DNA of 46,046 bases from Byssothecium circinans (Eukaryota > Ascomycota > Dothideomycetes > Pleosporales > Massarinaceae), in assembly GCA_010015675.1 (NCBI GenBank), contig ML976995.1, positions 296,324 through 342,369 on the forward strand, read 5' to 3'. The notes under the pieces are model-generated. The model had not been told where the DNA came from. It saw nothing but the letters and a program-made list of their open reading frames with translations, and did not search any database. The position numbers and the translations under genes were made by a program. Every line of letters begins with the position of its first letter. The stretch's first letter is position 1. Shown piece after piece: positions 1 to 10,658 of the stretch.

Positions 1-37
1 ATTCAATAGCTGCAAGCGCAGCCTCGATTAAGCTCAT
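1..37 (-). CDS. Pogo-type transposase, N-terminal start only (runs off window)
   Basis: Read on the minus strand, an ATG at 37-35 opens MSLIEAALAAIE before the window ends. This resembles the helix-turn-helix (psq-type) N-terminus of fungal pogo/Fot1-like DDE transposases, and it parallels the start of the partial ORF at the right window edge (MAPIDDALAELE). The 16 nt TAACTCCACCAATATG including the start codon is identical in the two, which is unlikely by chance. Only 12 codons are visible, so the call rests mainly on the match to the other edge. Whether the rest of the gene is intact cannot be seen. Confidence 0.6.
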   Translation of the reverse strand, partial: MSLIEAALAAIE

Positions 38-85
38 ATTGGTGGAGTTATATCGCGTTGAAATTGGGGTGCTGATTTTGCGGAT

Positions 86-118
86 CGTGCGTCGCGCCGT
101 CCCGTGCGTCGCGCCGTC
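86..118. repeat. Two 16-bp direct repeats, period 17, upstream of edge transposase
   Basis: CGTGCGTCGCGCCGTC occurs at 86-101 and again at 103-118. On the minus strand these lie about 50-80 nt upstream of the transposase ATG at 37. The right-edge transposon has an analogous pair (GCGTAACG twice, also 17 bp apart), so this is probably the subterminal repeat of the element, a likely transposase-binding region. The exact element end is not resolved. Confidence 0.6.
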
Positions 119-551
119 AACCTCGGTATGTGCTTCTCAATGCGGACACTCGAACCCTTACCCAAAGTATCCAACTCTTCTACCTATCCCATGCTAGCGT
201 TCACAGAGGGATAGAGACCGAGAAATTCCATCCCGACCACACATTGGTATGGGATGAAGAACCAAGTCTTCGTCTGTAGAGGGTAAACAAGGCGAAGAAA
301 TATACAGGTGGTCAAACTAACAGAGTCCAGGTCAGATCAACCGCGGGGTGGGTCCCTCTCTCTTTCTGGCTTCGCGGTTGCTCTTTCCCCTCTACATGGT
401 TGCTCTTTCCCCCCTTACGGGCTGCTTGTTTACTGGTGGTCTACTGAGCAAGTCTTCTGCATCATCACGACTCTTATCATACAAACGATCCGACACTATC
501 CATTTGATCGATACAGGCTCTGTCAAATTTTCGCGATAATGCCTACGAAAG
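119..551. other. No gene seen
   Basis: This gap lies between the left-edge transposon terminus and the HPP pseudogene. Short ORFs on both strands look like chance and match no family I recognise. It may contain the outer end of the transposon and the old promoter of the decayed HPP gene. Confidence 0.5.
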
Positions 552-1233
552 ATGCGCTTGTCTAGGCTGAGCGACACATCTCGGTTCATCAGTCGCTTCC
601 TCGACTACAGGGACTGGACTCTGCCTTCACTCAATTATGTCATCCTCATATGAGCCTCGATTGGTGTATTTAGCGGTTTCAGCGTCACTTTCGCTGTCTT
701 TGGCACACGGAATACTTCACCGTCGCCTTATATCGCACCATAATCGCACTTTGTAAGGCCGATGAGACTGTAATGACGTGTGATCAGGGCGCCTCTGCCA
801 CCCTCTGTTATGGACCCATTGATGCCCTTACCGCCCAACCGCGCTCCTCATCTTCGGCCACTTCTTCGGCTCACTGACCGGAATCATTATCGCTACTATC
901 TCCGCCTTCGACCAGTATGAAGGTAAGACCTCACCTATCCGATGGCTTGTCGTAAGTCTGTTACCCGCCGTATCCCTCAGTCATGCATATTACCAAGACG
1001 ACTCATCCGCCGGCAATAGCGACTGCACTCCTTGCTTGCATCGATCCGAGCATCTGGGCTTTGAAACTATACTTTTTACCTTACTATCATCATTTTTCGT
1101 TTTTGTGAGCGCTCTTCTCATCAACAATATCCGGCGCCAGTATCCCAAAATTCAAATTCTGGATCGCGCAGATCCCGCCGTCGCCGGCGCCACCACGGGT
1201 CAAGACCCACCGGATCTGGTGGCGGAACGCTGA
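552..1233 (+). pseudogene. HPP-family integral membrane protein, decayed copy
   Basis: Joined across frames, this stretch follows the HPP family (PF04982) from end to end. The ATG at 552 opens a frame with RFISRFLDYRDW, then an in-frame TGA at 651-653 where the family usually has Trp, then ASIGVFSGFSVTFAVFG and a TAA at 741-743. A second frame (785-837) reads GASATLCYGPIDALTAQP, a third (838-985) ALLIFGHFFGSLTGIII. A fourth (986-1075) carries the signature THPPAIATALLA, and the last (to 1233) gives LLSSFFVFVSALLINNIRRQYP. Two stops and at least three frameshifts make it non-functional. Intact members are small multi-pass membrane proteins, some implicated in nitrite transport in plastids and cyanobacteria. 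It sits 0.6 kb upstream of the Zn2Cys6 regulator and about 0.4 kb from a transposon end. Confidence 0.7.
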
Positions 1234-1790
1234 CTCATGCGCACCGGTGGAGTTGGAGTCACGTGTTTGCCACCCTCTCTGATAAACACCAGACACGTCT
1301 TTGAGGGACGATGCATGGATATCGCCACACAGGGCGCTACTAAGCTGGTTTTTGATTAGCGGAGTTATGAGCCATGCAGGGCGCAAGTGCATCTGGAAAG
1401 GGTTTTGCACATGCTGTACGGCTTTGGAGGCCAGGAAATTTATAGTCACTGAGTAGGCATGTTTTCCTTTCCCCGTTGGCACTGTTCGACATCGGAAAAA
1501 CTGCCTCTGATTGAAGCGCTGGGCTTCCCTACCTACAATATGTACAGTACCTGGTTTACCTCCTGATTCCTTGCCGAGGTTGTGGCCTGTGCTGTGCAAA
1601 ACCTGTATTTTGATAGGCCCGGTGTATCAAGTCATGGCTGGCTGCCGAATCAGATGACCGCGCTCCGCCGCTCATGTGTTGGCTTTCGAGTCCCACTTTT
1701 TTTTCTGCCCGATCTCACCCCACGGACACGATGGCTGTCCATATTTGACCTCCACAAAACCGCAATTGTGAAAACCCCATCTGCTTTCGC
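1234..1790. other. Promoter-side gap, no gene seen
   Basis: This is the region between the HPP pseudogene and the transcription factor. A 169-codon minus-strand ORF (1090-1599) overlaps the HPP remains, has no recognisable motif and is judged spurious. The 5' UTR and promoter of the downstream regulator must lie here, but no convincing TATA or other element stands out. Confidence 0.5.
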
Positions 1791-4632
1791 ATGGAGAACT
1801 TATCGCCTATGTCGAAGATAGCCATCTCTAGGCTCGAGCAGGATGACAGGTTGTCCCGCAAACAGGGGCGCGGGTCGCGCACCCAACGTGCTTGTGACAA
1901 CGTACGTATCCGCCACCTATAGACACTTCCAACAGCGAACACCATCTCACACCTTCAGTGCCGCAAGCGCAAAGTACGATGTACGGGGGAGCCGCAGTGC
2001 CGGAACTGTGTTGAGCAGGATGCAACATGCATCTACACCCAAAGCCGGAGGGACCGCTTGAATGAGTCCGTCTCCCTCCTACTATTGTGCCTATGCTTGG
2101 ACGTCGCCTTCTAACCTTGACAGAGCCATCGAGAAGAACACTAGTCTCATCACTCTATTAAAGGACTTGTCCATCCATGTTGATGATAGCGGCAAGAGGA
2201 TGATAGAGGAACGTCTTGATAGCCTTGGCGACGATGATGATTACACACCTGCCTCGGCCACGGATATCAAATTAGAACCATCCCCCGCTTCGGGAAAGCG
2301 ACCGAGAGACGGTTCGCCGTCCTATCGTCAAGATAACCGAGAAGCAGGTCCTAGAGAGGCCCATGTGTCTGAATCTGTTGGCGAAGATGGCGTCGACATC
2401 CTGGACGAAGATCTACTGCGCAGTCAGGAGTCGAGAGCTACAGGCTATGTGGGCACGAACTCATCCATGCAGTGGATGCGCAGTCTCAAGTCTCAAATGG
2501 CCAGCCCTGGCACCTCGCGAAATGTAAGTGAAGGAACCCACATGCCAAATATCAACAACGAACCCACCTATCGACAGGTTGATGGCTCTTACACCGAAGC
2601 TCCACGACCGAGCATGTCTGACTCTACCTTCTACCTCGATCGCAATGACCTCCAGTTAGACGGCATTGTGGTGGACCCTTACGAGCTTCCAGAACCCGAT
2701 GTCGCCCAACGTCTGTTTGATTCCTATTTGACGACTGTCCATGCCTCGTTTCCCATCGTCCCGCACGTTTTCGAAGAGCAGTTCCGAAAATACAACGAAT
2801 CAGTCAAAAGAGGTCGACCATATCCGCTCCCCGAAGAGTGGCAGGCCATGCTGAATCTCATCATGGCTATCGGCGCTCAGTATTCACATCTTCTTGAAGC
2901 GAAGTGGAAAAACGAGGAGAAAGACCATCTCATATATATGACAAGAGCAACTCGTCTGCTTCGACTGGATAAGCTTGCTACTTCTTTGCCCTCACCAAGT
3001 CTTTCCTTCATCCAGGTACGTCATCCCATGCTCCGACATTTTTGATTTGCGCTTATCACCTAGTCTACGGGATTGCTCGCACTTTACTACCTAACCATCG
3101 GCCAGGTTAGCAGGTAGTACATTGTAATACCCCACTTGGTCATAGGCTGACAATGTCTGCATAGGGCATGGATGATGATAGGCATCTCCTTACGATTCGC
3201 CCTGGCTGCTGGCTTGCACTTGCGAAACGATGATCCATCCGCTCCAGAAGCCAAATCCCAGATCATGGTGCGCACTTGGTGGAGTCTGCATTCGATCGAA
3301 ACCCTGCTTTGTGGAATAATCGGACGGCCCTGCATCATCCCAAACGATGAGTGCACGGTCCCCTTGCCGCAAGTTCTTCCCCAACAGGGGACAAGCCCTC
3401 AGTCCGAATGCAGTAACTCAACTAATACTTCGAGAAGAGGTGACGCCGATGCAGTTACTCGCTCTTCTTTTTTCGGGGCTCGTGTCACCATCGCCCTAAT
3501 AATGCAGAAAGCACTGTCAAAGCTGTACTCGCCCCGCATATCGGCCGATTCCTGGGATTCCGTTCAAAGAGATATCACATCACTCAACGCCGAGTTGAAT
3601 AGCTGGGCTGGGGCAGCACATATGGCAGGTCTTAGCGCCGTGAGTGCATTGGTGGATGATGTGCCTCGTCACAATTTTTTGCTCGCTTTCCACTTCCAAA
3701 GTACGAAATTGCTCATATGTCGTCCATGCTTGTGTCGACTACAAAGACGCATAAGCCAAAGTGATGCATCCAACAATTTCAACGCGCAGACAGCAGAAGC
3801 ATGTGTTGCAGCTGCGCAGGCAATTACCTGGCTTCTTCCCGATGAACCCGACCGGACCTTTTTCTATGAGCAGACTCCATGGTGGTGTACCGTGCACATC
3901 ATCATGCAAGCTGTCGCAGTGCTTTTGCTGAAGATGTCTTATGGGCCTTTGCACTCTACCCACAAAGGCGAAGAACTTTCTGGCAGCGTCAGGAAGTTGG
4001 TCAGGTGGCTCCGCCGGCTCAGCGCCACGAGCGATGTTGCGGAGCGAGCATACAACGTGTCCGTGGATATCATCAAGATAAGTGCGCCAAGAATCCAGAT
4101 CGACATAACAACTCCGACCAAAGAGGAACCAGATTCGGAATCCGGCCTACAATCCGTGACCACTTCGGCATCCTCTTTCATGCATTCGCCGAATAGCACT
4201 AGCACAACACAATCGGAAGCAGCTTACCAGTCCTTCCCACAGACTGAGTGGGGTAGATCTTATCCTACCACTCGATCCACAACTACCGACACCACTCCAA
4301 GCACTGCTTTCTCGTCAGAACCTCCAAGGTCACACTTCTCTTCGCCAGATCAACGTCAGCCTACGGAAATGGACAATACACGAATGGAAAATCTAAATGC
4401 CTTTCGAGCACAGCAACAAGCGCAAGGTTTTGGAGGCTTCCAATTCGATCCGACTTTTCCCCTGTATGCAAGACTGCCGGCGCCACTGGTGTTTGGTAGT
4501 CCGTTCGTGACGAACTATGATCAACCTGGGTTCCTGTTCAATAACTATCATTCAGGCGAGCAAATGCATCTGGATAAGATGAACCTGGATAATACTTTTA
4601 ATCTGTATATGGACCCTGATCAAGAAATGTGA
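1791..4632 (+). CDS. Zn2Cys6 fungal-specific transcription factor
   Basis: Five exons: 1791-1901, 1959-2065, 2124-3015, 3064-3113, 3165-4632, giving 875 residues. An in-frame alternative ATG lies at 1809 and an in-frame stop at 1746. The spliced N-terminus forms a complete zinc binuclear cluster with Cys at 35, 38, 45, 51, 54 and 61 (C-x2-C-x6-C-x5-C-x2-C-x6-C), interrupted by intron 1 directly before the second Cys. A linker RDRLNEAIEKNTSLITLL follows, then the Fungal_trans middle homology region (roughly residues 270-480; AWMMIGISLRFALAAGLHLR), and a Ser/Thr/Gln-rich C-terminal tail. Proteins of this type bind CGG-containing sites in the nucleus and regulate metabolic genes. Target genes cannot be deduced; the adjacent genes are decayed. 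Intron 2 starts with GTCCGT, a weak donor, but the splice restores a perfect family match. Confidence 0.93.
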
Positions 4633-6184
4633 AGGAACCGAGGCCTTCAATCAAACAATCCGAGAATGCAAAGCCGACTCCATCTGGACCTGGATTGTGG
4701 GAATTCATACTGCTATCGACCACACCGGCCGATTATTAACCTACTGAGAACTGGCCAAACATCATATTCTGTGTTCCGACGCAGTCAATCGCTACTACTG
4801 TTGGCATACGCAATAGGCGGCACACCATTATCACGACGTGCAGATGAACCGATACCCACCGAAATATGACGGTACTACATGAAACCTTTAACGCTTTCGT
4901 CTTTATTGGGGCGATCGATGATCTTGAAAATCATTGAGAGTCGGGCTGGTTCGAAACAGGACGCACCATGTTCGTCCAAAAGGCGCAATGATACAGCGTT
5001 CATCATGAGGAAAGCTCGTATCACCATTTGACAGAATACATAGGCGTCCGCAATGGCACAGCCGCAGCTAAAGCATACTATGACATCTTAATGCACGAGC
5101 TGCAGCGTGTTCTTCTTCAGTTCCATGTTTGTTGGCGGTGTAAAAGCTGTCCTGAGGTATTGCAAAAATATCGCTACGAGTACTGTTGGCAGTGGACAGC
5201 AAAGATATAATTGTGTTCAACATACATTCAGTGGTTAGGATGTCTGTGGCTTTCAACAAAACATGGGGGAGAGGAAGTCGTGACTGCACATCACCTACAG
5301 AGATGCACTTCACAGAAAGGTGGTGCTTGGATAACGTGCGGTCAAATGATTGCGTAGGAATTCTGGAAACATGGAATTGGCAGAATGCAAGAGCAGGAAA
5401 CATCACACCGACGGAAGCGACCGAACCCACCCGAGATCTCACTGGCATTTGAGTACACTCTTCATTACTCAAACAACCACATCACTGAGAGTCTGAACGA
5501 GAAACTCAGGCCCACACCCGCACGCACAGTACCGGTCCCTATCAATATTCTGTACGCTCCCGCAACTCTACGCATCGATAATGACACTTCATCAAAGCAA
5601 TACAAATATACAGCTGTTTCGCTCCTATCTTTGTCTTTCTTCCCCTTTCTATTCAGGAGAGCCGCAAGCCCCATCCGACCCCCTCAGCCGCCAACAACCC
5701 CAAGCCCATCGCACCTGCATGTAAGGGCAATGCGCCCGCGCCGACGGCATCTCTACACTTGAAGCGATATAGCTTCCCCGCCGGCACTTCCCACTTATCT
5801 ACAAGCCGGTAGGCATTGCCGACAGGCGTATTTCTCTGAATCGTCGACCATAGAACGCTATGTGATGTGCCTACTGTACTTGACTACGTGTAGCCTATCG
5901 ATAGTTCCAAGGTTCCGTCCCGGCTTTTTCTCTGAATCGTGCCTGGTTAAAGCGTCTACGGGTAAGGAAGGGGGTCTATGTGCTCCTAAATTCAACTACG
6001 AGGTGAGCGGATGCGGATTTGGGGTGTGGATGATGGATGATGGATGATAGATGATGCGGGAGTACTAGATAGCGACCCCGCAAGGAAAGTGCTTTGATGT
6101 AGATCACCTGTTTGGCTGGAAGTGTAGGTCGCGCATGTCTAGTTTACATATAATAGAAACTATATGACGCGTTTAGGACTAAAT
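4633..6184. other. 1.5 kb intergenic stretch, no intact gene
   Basis: It lies downstream of the transcription factor and upstream of the lipase remnant. ORFs of 60-134 codons on both strands (for example 5068-5472 minus and 5385-5762 plus) show no family signature, no signal peptide and no supporting splice structure. A pyrimidine-rich patch spans about 5630-5710. I see no RNA gene. Confidence 0.5.
6028..6056. repeat. GGATGAT-type microsatellite
   Basis: The seven-base unit GGATGAT is repeated about four times with one change (TAGATGAT). It lies just upstream of the lipase remnant and has no coding role. Confidence 0.8.
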
Positions 6185-6444
6185 GGTGGGGACTCGGCAT
6201 ACGTGCCCACGACGACGTTTTACTCCGTCGTCTTCGACAAAGCCGTGCAACTGCTAGCTGGCACGGGGGTGTCTGCGTTTCTGCTCGATGCGCGGGGTGT
6301 TGGGGTGTCGTATAATGAGATTAAGCCAGGGGTTGTGGGGCTGCGTCGCCGGCGGGCGTGTTGGGCACGCATGAGTCGTTGTTGTTTAATGGGTTTGTGG
6401 TTGCGCTGGCAGTGCGGGCGTTGAGGGGTGCGTTGCGGGAGTGA
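6185..6444 (+). pseudogene. CALB-type lipase, C-terminal fragment with frameshift
   Basis: The first frame reads AYVPTTTFYSVVFDKAVQ and SAFLLDARGVGVSYNEI, which match the region around the catalytic Asp (PTTxxYSxxDxxV) of Candida antarctica lipase B-like lipases. After about 6330 the homology continues in the next frame as GVLGTHESLLFNGFVVALAVRAL up to a TGA at 6442-6444; its THES corresponds to the catalytic-His segment. The Ser nucleophile half of the enzyme is absent upstream, and one base has been lost or gained. It is therefore a truncated, frameshifted relic. An active member would be a secreted lipase/esterase. Confidence 0.65.
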
Positions 6445-6693
6445 ATATTTTGGAATTTATTGTGGTGAGACGGTTGAGTCGGCGTTGATGGTGTATGCGA
6501 ATAGGTAGGGGAAAGTGGATGGGTTGAGTGGGGTTTGTGGATTGCTGGGCTTAGCATTTGCGTTGGTATATTTGTGTAAATAAGGCGTTGGGATGATGGA
6601 GTCTTCTAGCCGTTTATTGTCTAAATCTGTCTATCATCTAATCTAATGCAGTTCTAGGGTATCTCACCATAGCTATACACCTCTAATATTAGA

Positions 6694-7836
6694 CTACACC
6701 CACATAATCTTGAACAACATGTATCCGCTCTCATCTCCCCTCCCAATCCCTCTCTTCTTCTCCAACTCTATTTTCTCTACGATGCGTAGTTTCTTTCCGT
6801 CTTTCTCCGGCAAGTCCGCTTCGACTAAGAAAGCCGCCTCAGCGGTGTCGGGTATACCCTCAAACTTGCCAATCTTGCGTACCGTGACGGTCAGCCAGAA
6901 TATGCCTCCGGGCAGTAGGAGATGAGCCGCACAGTCGCGCAGCCAGACGGCGTGTTCGGGAGCATACACCACGTCGGCCGCGAAGAGCATGTGTGCAGAG
7001 GATTCGAGTGTCAGAGGAGGTGATGACCAGTCAAGAAGCATCGCCTTCACTGATGGTTGCTGGTCCCCATGTTCAGAAAAGTTCATTGCGATATTGGCTT
7101 GCAGGTTTTCGAGGACCGTGGGGTGATAATCTGTAGCCAAAATGTGCGCCTTTGAATTCGCGAGAGTCGGTAGTAGTTTCGCCAAGGTCAAACTCACGAG
7201 GCCCGTTCCAGCCCCCAACTCTATAACGCTCGCGTTTTCTGGCAAGCTATCCAATCCGAACCGCGCAGGTTGCTCGCACATGAAGCCGGAGAGTATAATG
7301 CTTGCACCCCAACTTTGAAGTCCGACGTCTGTGTGATCGGTCCCGGAAAGTGGCGCGTCGTTGAGCCGGATATCAATGGTTTCTATTCCAGATGTTGTGA
7401 AAGAAAAGTCTCGTGTCAACGACTCATCAGCATCCTCAGCCGTATTGTCGCTGAATGATGCGAGAATGAATGCCGCATCACCAACAACCTTATCTCTCTC
7501 TTCTTCGTCCTCAAACTCAAGTTCCTCCGCTCTTCCAATCAAGCTAGTCAGCCAGCGCACAGCGAAGGCTCGCTCAAATTCATCCGCGCGGAGAGCTGCG
7601 AGCGCATCTTCGGCGTCTACCGCATCTTCGGATTCGTCTCTTGATGCATAACCGGAATCGACTTGTGCGAGTTCCGCAACCCTGGATTTCGCAAAAGAAG
7701 CAGGCAAGCGCAGTGGACAGTACAATGACTGCAGGTTTTGCAGCGCCGACGTGATAGCTGACGTTGGGGCCGTAAGCAGTGAGCGAATGGGTGGGAGACT
7801 GCTTGATGGAGGCAAGCAGTGGGAGGTAGGGCTCAT
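6694..7836 (-). CDS. Class I SAM-dependent protein methyltransferase (Methyltransf_16 family)
   Basis: Single-exon gene of 380 residues, starting at ATG 7836-7834. An N-terminal helical region (about 1-150, rich in Asp/Glu/Ala) precedes a seven-beta-strand methyltransferase domain. Motif I is VIELGAGTGLVSLTLA near residues 201-216. It is followed by ILATDYHPTVLENLQANI (post-I acidic residue), LLDWSSPP (motif II region) and LFAADVVYAPEH. This arrangement is typical of the lysine methyltransferase group that includes EEF2KMT/FAM86 and METTL21-like enzymes, formerly annotated as nicotinamide N-methyltransferase-like. The substrate cannot be told from sequence; a translation factor or other cytosolic protein lysine is likely. 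No unusual composition or damage is seen. Confidence 0.85.
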   Translation of the reverse strand: MSPTSHCLPPSSSLPPIRSLLTAPTSAITSALQNLQSLYCPLRLPASFAKSRVAELAQVDSGYASRDESEDAVDAEDALAALRADEFERAFAVRWLTSLIGRAEELEFEDEEERDKVVGDAAFILASFSDNTAEDADESLTRDFSFTTSGIETIDIRLNDAPLSGTDHTDVGLQSWGASIILSGFMCEQPARFGLDSLPENASVIELGAGTGLVSLTLAKLLPTLANSKAHILATDYHPTVLENLQANIAMNFSEHGDQQPSVKAMLLDWSSPPLTLESSAHMLFAADVVYAPEHAVWLRDCAAHLLLPGGIFWLTVTVRKIGKFEGIPDTAEAAFLVEADLPEKDGKKLRIVEKIELEKKRGIGRGDESGYMLFKIMWV

Positions 7837-9266
7837 CGGACCCTACTAAGTTGCGGGTCGTAGGCAGTGAGTAGAGAATATGGTGTGGGAGTGACAGAAG
7901 GGAGATCTGGGGAAAGAGTGAACGAAGGAATTCAAGGAGAGATAAAGAAAGAAAAAAGTGACGATAAGAGAAGCGAAACATAAGCCATGTCTCTCTCATT
8001 CTAGCCTTACGCTCGGGCTTCACCTAACTAATGGCGGAATTTTTTTTCACCGCCTCCTGTCATCAGTCGTGGTCGGTACACGTGCTTTCATTGAAGCCCT
8101 TGGGGGTGGTTTTGGCGCCAGACAAAGCGAGCGCCCATTGTTCGTTTCAGGTGGATCGAGAGAAGGAATTGTGCCCAGTGAAGACGTTGCAGGGCTCGCC
8201 ATCTCTGTTGAGGCTCTTTGGAACCGACGATGGTGCGAAAATTTGGGGTGCCGCCACGTGGGTCGTCCAAGGTTCGGCAATCTGAGATTGCCGGAGCTAG
8301 ATCAGATCTACACTAGCGCATAAACTAGCTGAGTCATCTTTTGGCCAAGCGATCCCCTTGTAACCTCACCTCCGTATTCCTTCCATCTCATCTTTGTCGA
8401 TATCCAAAGATTTTATGCTCAACGTTAGTAGCGTTCTTTTAGGGTGTTATAACCCCTCTCTTGGCCATAATGATGAGAGCTCCTACGTCCTGGCGGTCCT
8501 TTGGGTCTGTGCGAGGCCAGGCACTATACATGACCTCTCTTGTCCAGATGATTCGCTCCCTGGTGGTTGAGGTTGGGAGACCACCTTGAGTGGTTCTCCA
8601 GTAATAAGGACTCGAAAATAATACTAACTTCAGATCCCCCAAAGACGGATGTCTCAACAAAATGGGAACGATAAAGGTGTTCAAGCACATTTGCGCACCT
8701 ACGAATTTATCCCCCCAATTCTGCAGCAGTGCCCGATTCTGTGAGGAACAGTTAAGCGGGTGTGTCTTTTTCGCCGCATTAGGCTTGTGAACTCGACGTT
8801 TCCATGGTAAGACGAGAAATATCCCTTCGCTTAAACATCATACATCATTAAGGGGATTGGAGCGAGGGCGGTGCACCAGCCTTTTCCACGACCAGGAAAA
8901 TCTTTTCTAACCATTATATAGCTTGCCTCCATCTCTCCCTTCGCTTTCGACAGCTCCGTTCCAACTACCGCCGTCCTAGCATTACGTTGCCCGTACACTT
9001 CCACCCTCAATTTCCGACACTGCGTACCGCCTCAACCACGCTTCGCCTATAATCAAACCCACGGTCCACGCTCCCAGACGCCTTCCAGACCATTTCGAGC
9101 TTTATAATTCCACCTTTAAGCAGCTGCTCTTACCTGCAAGTACCAAACACCGCCCTCACTGCTCTACCCTCGACAACGGTATCGTCTGCTGTTTTTGCCG
9201 CGTTCAACTCGATCAGCCACATCGAAATACGCTACGTCGACTCTCTGCAGAGTTTATATAAACCAA
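7837..9266. other. Divergent promoter region, no gene seen
   Basis: This 1.4 kb stretch lies between the minus-strand methyltransferase and the plus-strand SprT-like gene. Small ORFs at 7958-8323 and 8439-8690 have no recognisable features. A TATATA at 8915-8920 precedes a pyrimidine-rich stretch (about 8921-8960) and could mark the core promoter and leader of the SprT-like gene, with a leader of about 300 nt; this is only suggestive. Confidence 0.4.
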
Positions 9267-10379
9267 ATGATGCTTTCCCGGGTGCGGTTCATGCAGGCAG
9301 CACGCCTCCCTCCAACAAGCGTCGAATCCTTGCGCAGGGTAGTTCCCGATAATCCGTCGGAATCGCGTGCCCGTTGCATCAGCTGCGAAGCCAGTTGCTG
9401 CTCGCTCCTTTCTCCGGTCAAAATAAAAAACCGACTTGGGCACGATGCATACCGCCCCCTACATATCACCCGCCAACACGGCGAAATGCAGCTCGTGCAC
9501 GCATGCACCGCATACTTCAACATCAGCGAGAAATACTACAACAACAGGCAACTCTTCGCTCTGCATTACCTAAAATACTGGCTGCATCATCGCCAAGAAG
9601 ACGTCCTCGTCAACACACCCAAAGAGCACACGTATTACGACCTGGTTTCACAGCAAGACCTCAACGCACTCTTGCATTACGTAAACGACATCTTCTTCGG
9701 CGTGCCCATGAGAAACGTAAAGATTTCCTGGGACTGGAACCTGCCAGATACCGACCTGGGTGAGACGAGGGAGGTATGCCTGAGCTCGTGCATAGGATTC
9801 TGTAATTGTCCAGTCCTCGGGTTACAAATCAGCCTCAATCCGAGAATCAGCTCATCCGACATTGGAGAACGGTCACTGCTGATGAACCTCCTCGGCACGA
9901 TACTCCACGAAGCCGTACACGCGTTCCTGATGCTCTACTCCTTCCCCACTCTCTGTCATAACCCCCGCTTCTGGGGGGCGTGGCACGGAAGGCCGTGGCA
10001 GGTCTTAGCTGAAAACGTCGAGAAGGTTTTCTATCACCTTACAGGCCTGCCCGTGCTGTTGGGCCGGTTCGACGCCATTCGAGTCAACTGGCCTCATGTG
10101 TTTCCCCTGCCTACTACGGCCGACTTCGACGAGTGGAATTTTGAAAGAGAAGCCACCTATCTTAACCGATATGATTTCTTGGTTTGGTCTGGACATCAAC
10201 TAAAGAAAGACGCGCCAATCGATCCGCACGAGGAATGTATGCATTGGCAAACTATGTGGGCTGATGAAAAGAGGTATGGTGTGTGTTATAGGAGTCCATT
10301 ATTCGGGTCAGTAGAACCGCTAGTTGCGGTCTCACAAGCGCTTGAGGAGGTCTCACAAACACATTCGGGGGTCTTATAG
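9267..10379 (+). CDS. SprT-like zinc metalloprotease, copy A
   Basis: One exon, 370 residues from the first in-frame ATG at 9267; a later ATG at 9486 is possible because homology to the neighbour starts only about there. The SprT-like core shows LNALLHYVNDIFFGVP, then QISLNP, then the zinc-binding helix with HEAVH at residues 214-218 (HExxH), and a downstream WHGRPWQVLAENVEKV. That last segment parallels the GHG-x-x-W/F-x-x-hA segment supplying the third zinc ligand in SprT/Spartan proteases. Family members cleave DNA-protein crosslinks or act near DNA; fungal lineage-specific members are uncharacterised. There is no C-terminal zinc ribbon or PIP/UBZ-like tail. The next gene, 280 bp downstream on the same strand, is a diverged paralogue. 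Confidence 0.75.
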   Translation: MMLSRVRFMQAARLPPTSVESLRRVVPDNPSESRARCISCEASCCSLLSPVKIKNRLGHDAYRPLHITRQHGEMQLVHACTAYFNISEKYYNNRQLFALHYLKYWLHHRQEDVLVNTPKEHTYYDLVSQQDLNALLHYVNDIFFGVPMRNVKISWDWNLPDTDLGETREVCLSSCIGFCNCPVLGLQISLNPRISSSDIGERSLLMNLLGTILHEAVHAFLMLYSFPTLCHNPRFWGAWHGRPWQVLAENVEKVFYHLTGLPVLLGRFDAIRVNWPHVFPLPTTADFDEWNFEREATYLNRYDFLVWSGHQLKKDAPIDPHEECMHWQTMWADEKRYGVCYRSPLFGSVEPLVAVSQALEEVSQTHSGVL

Positions 10380-10658
10380 CGACTCGACTGTGGCAAGGAG
10401 ACAGCATCAGTGGTGCGTTTGTTTCCAGAAATGATTTTTAGTAAAGCGATGCGGCGATCTCCCTTTCATTCACCTAAGCCTACGGAGTCGGTGGAGTCAC
10501 CGGGGCCAGCGCACCACCACGCGTTCATTCCCTTTACGCAAGCCACACGACAAACACTCTCTCTTCACTTACCTGAACTTTCTTGTTTTCTTATTTCCTT
10601 CTTGTTCTCCTAAACCTTCTTCCATACTTCCTCATCAAAACGTAGAATATAACAAAAC

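Noticed and set aside
1090..1599. 169-codon minus-strand ORF
   Set aside because: It overlaps the HPP relic antisense, has no motif, and its residue composition looks random.
4940..4975. Possible tRNA T-loop (GGTTCGAAAC)
   Set aside because: No acceptor stem, D-arm or anticodon arm could be folded around it.
5068..5472. 134-codon minus-strand ORF in the 1.5-kb gap
   Set aside because: No domain, no signal peptide, no splice extension; probably chance.
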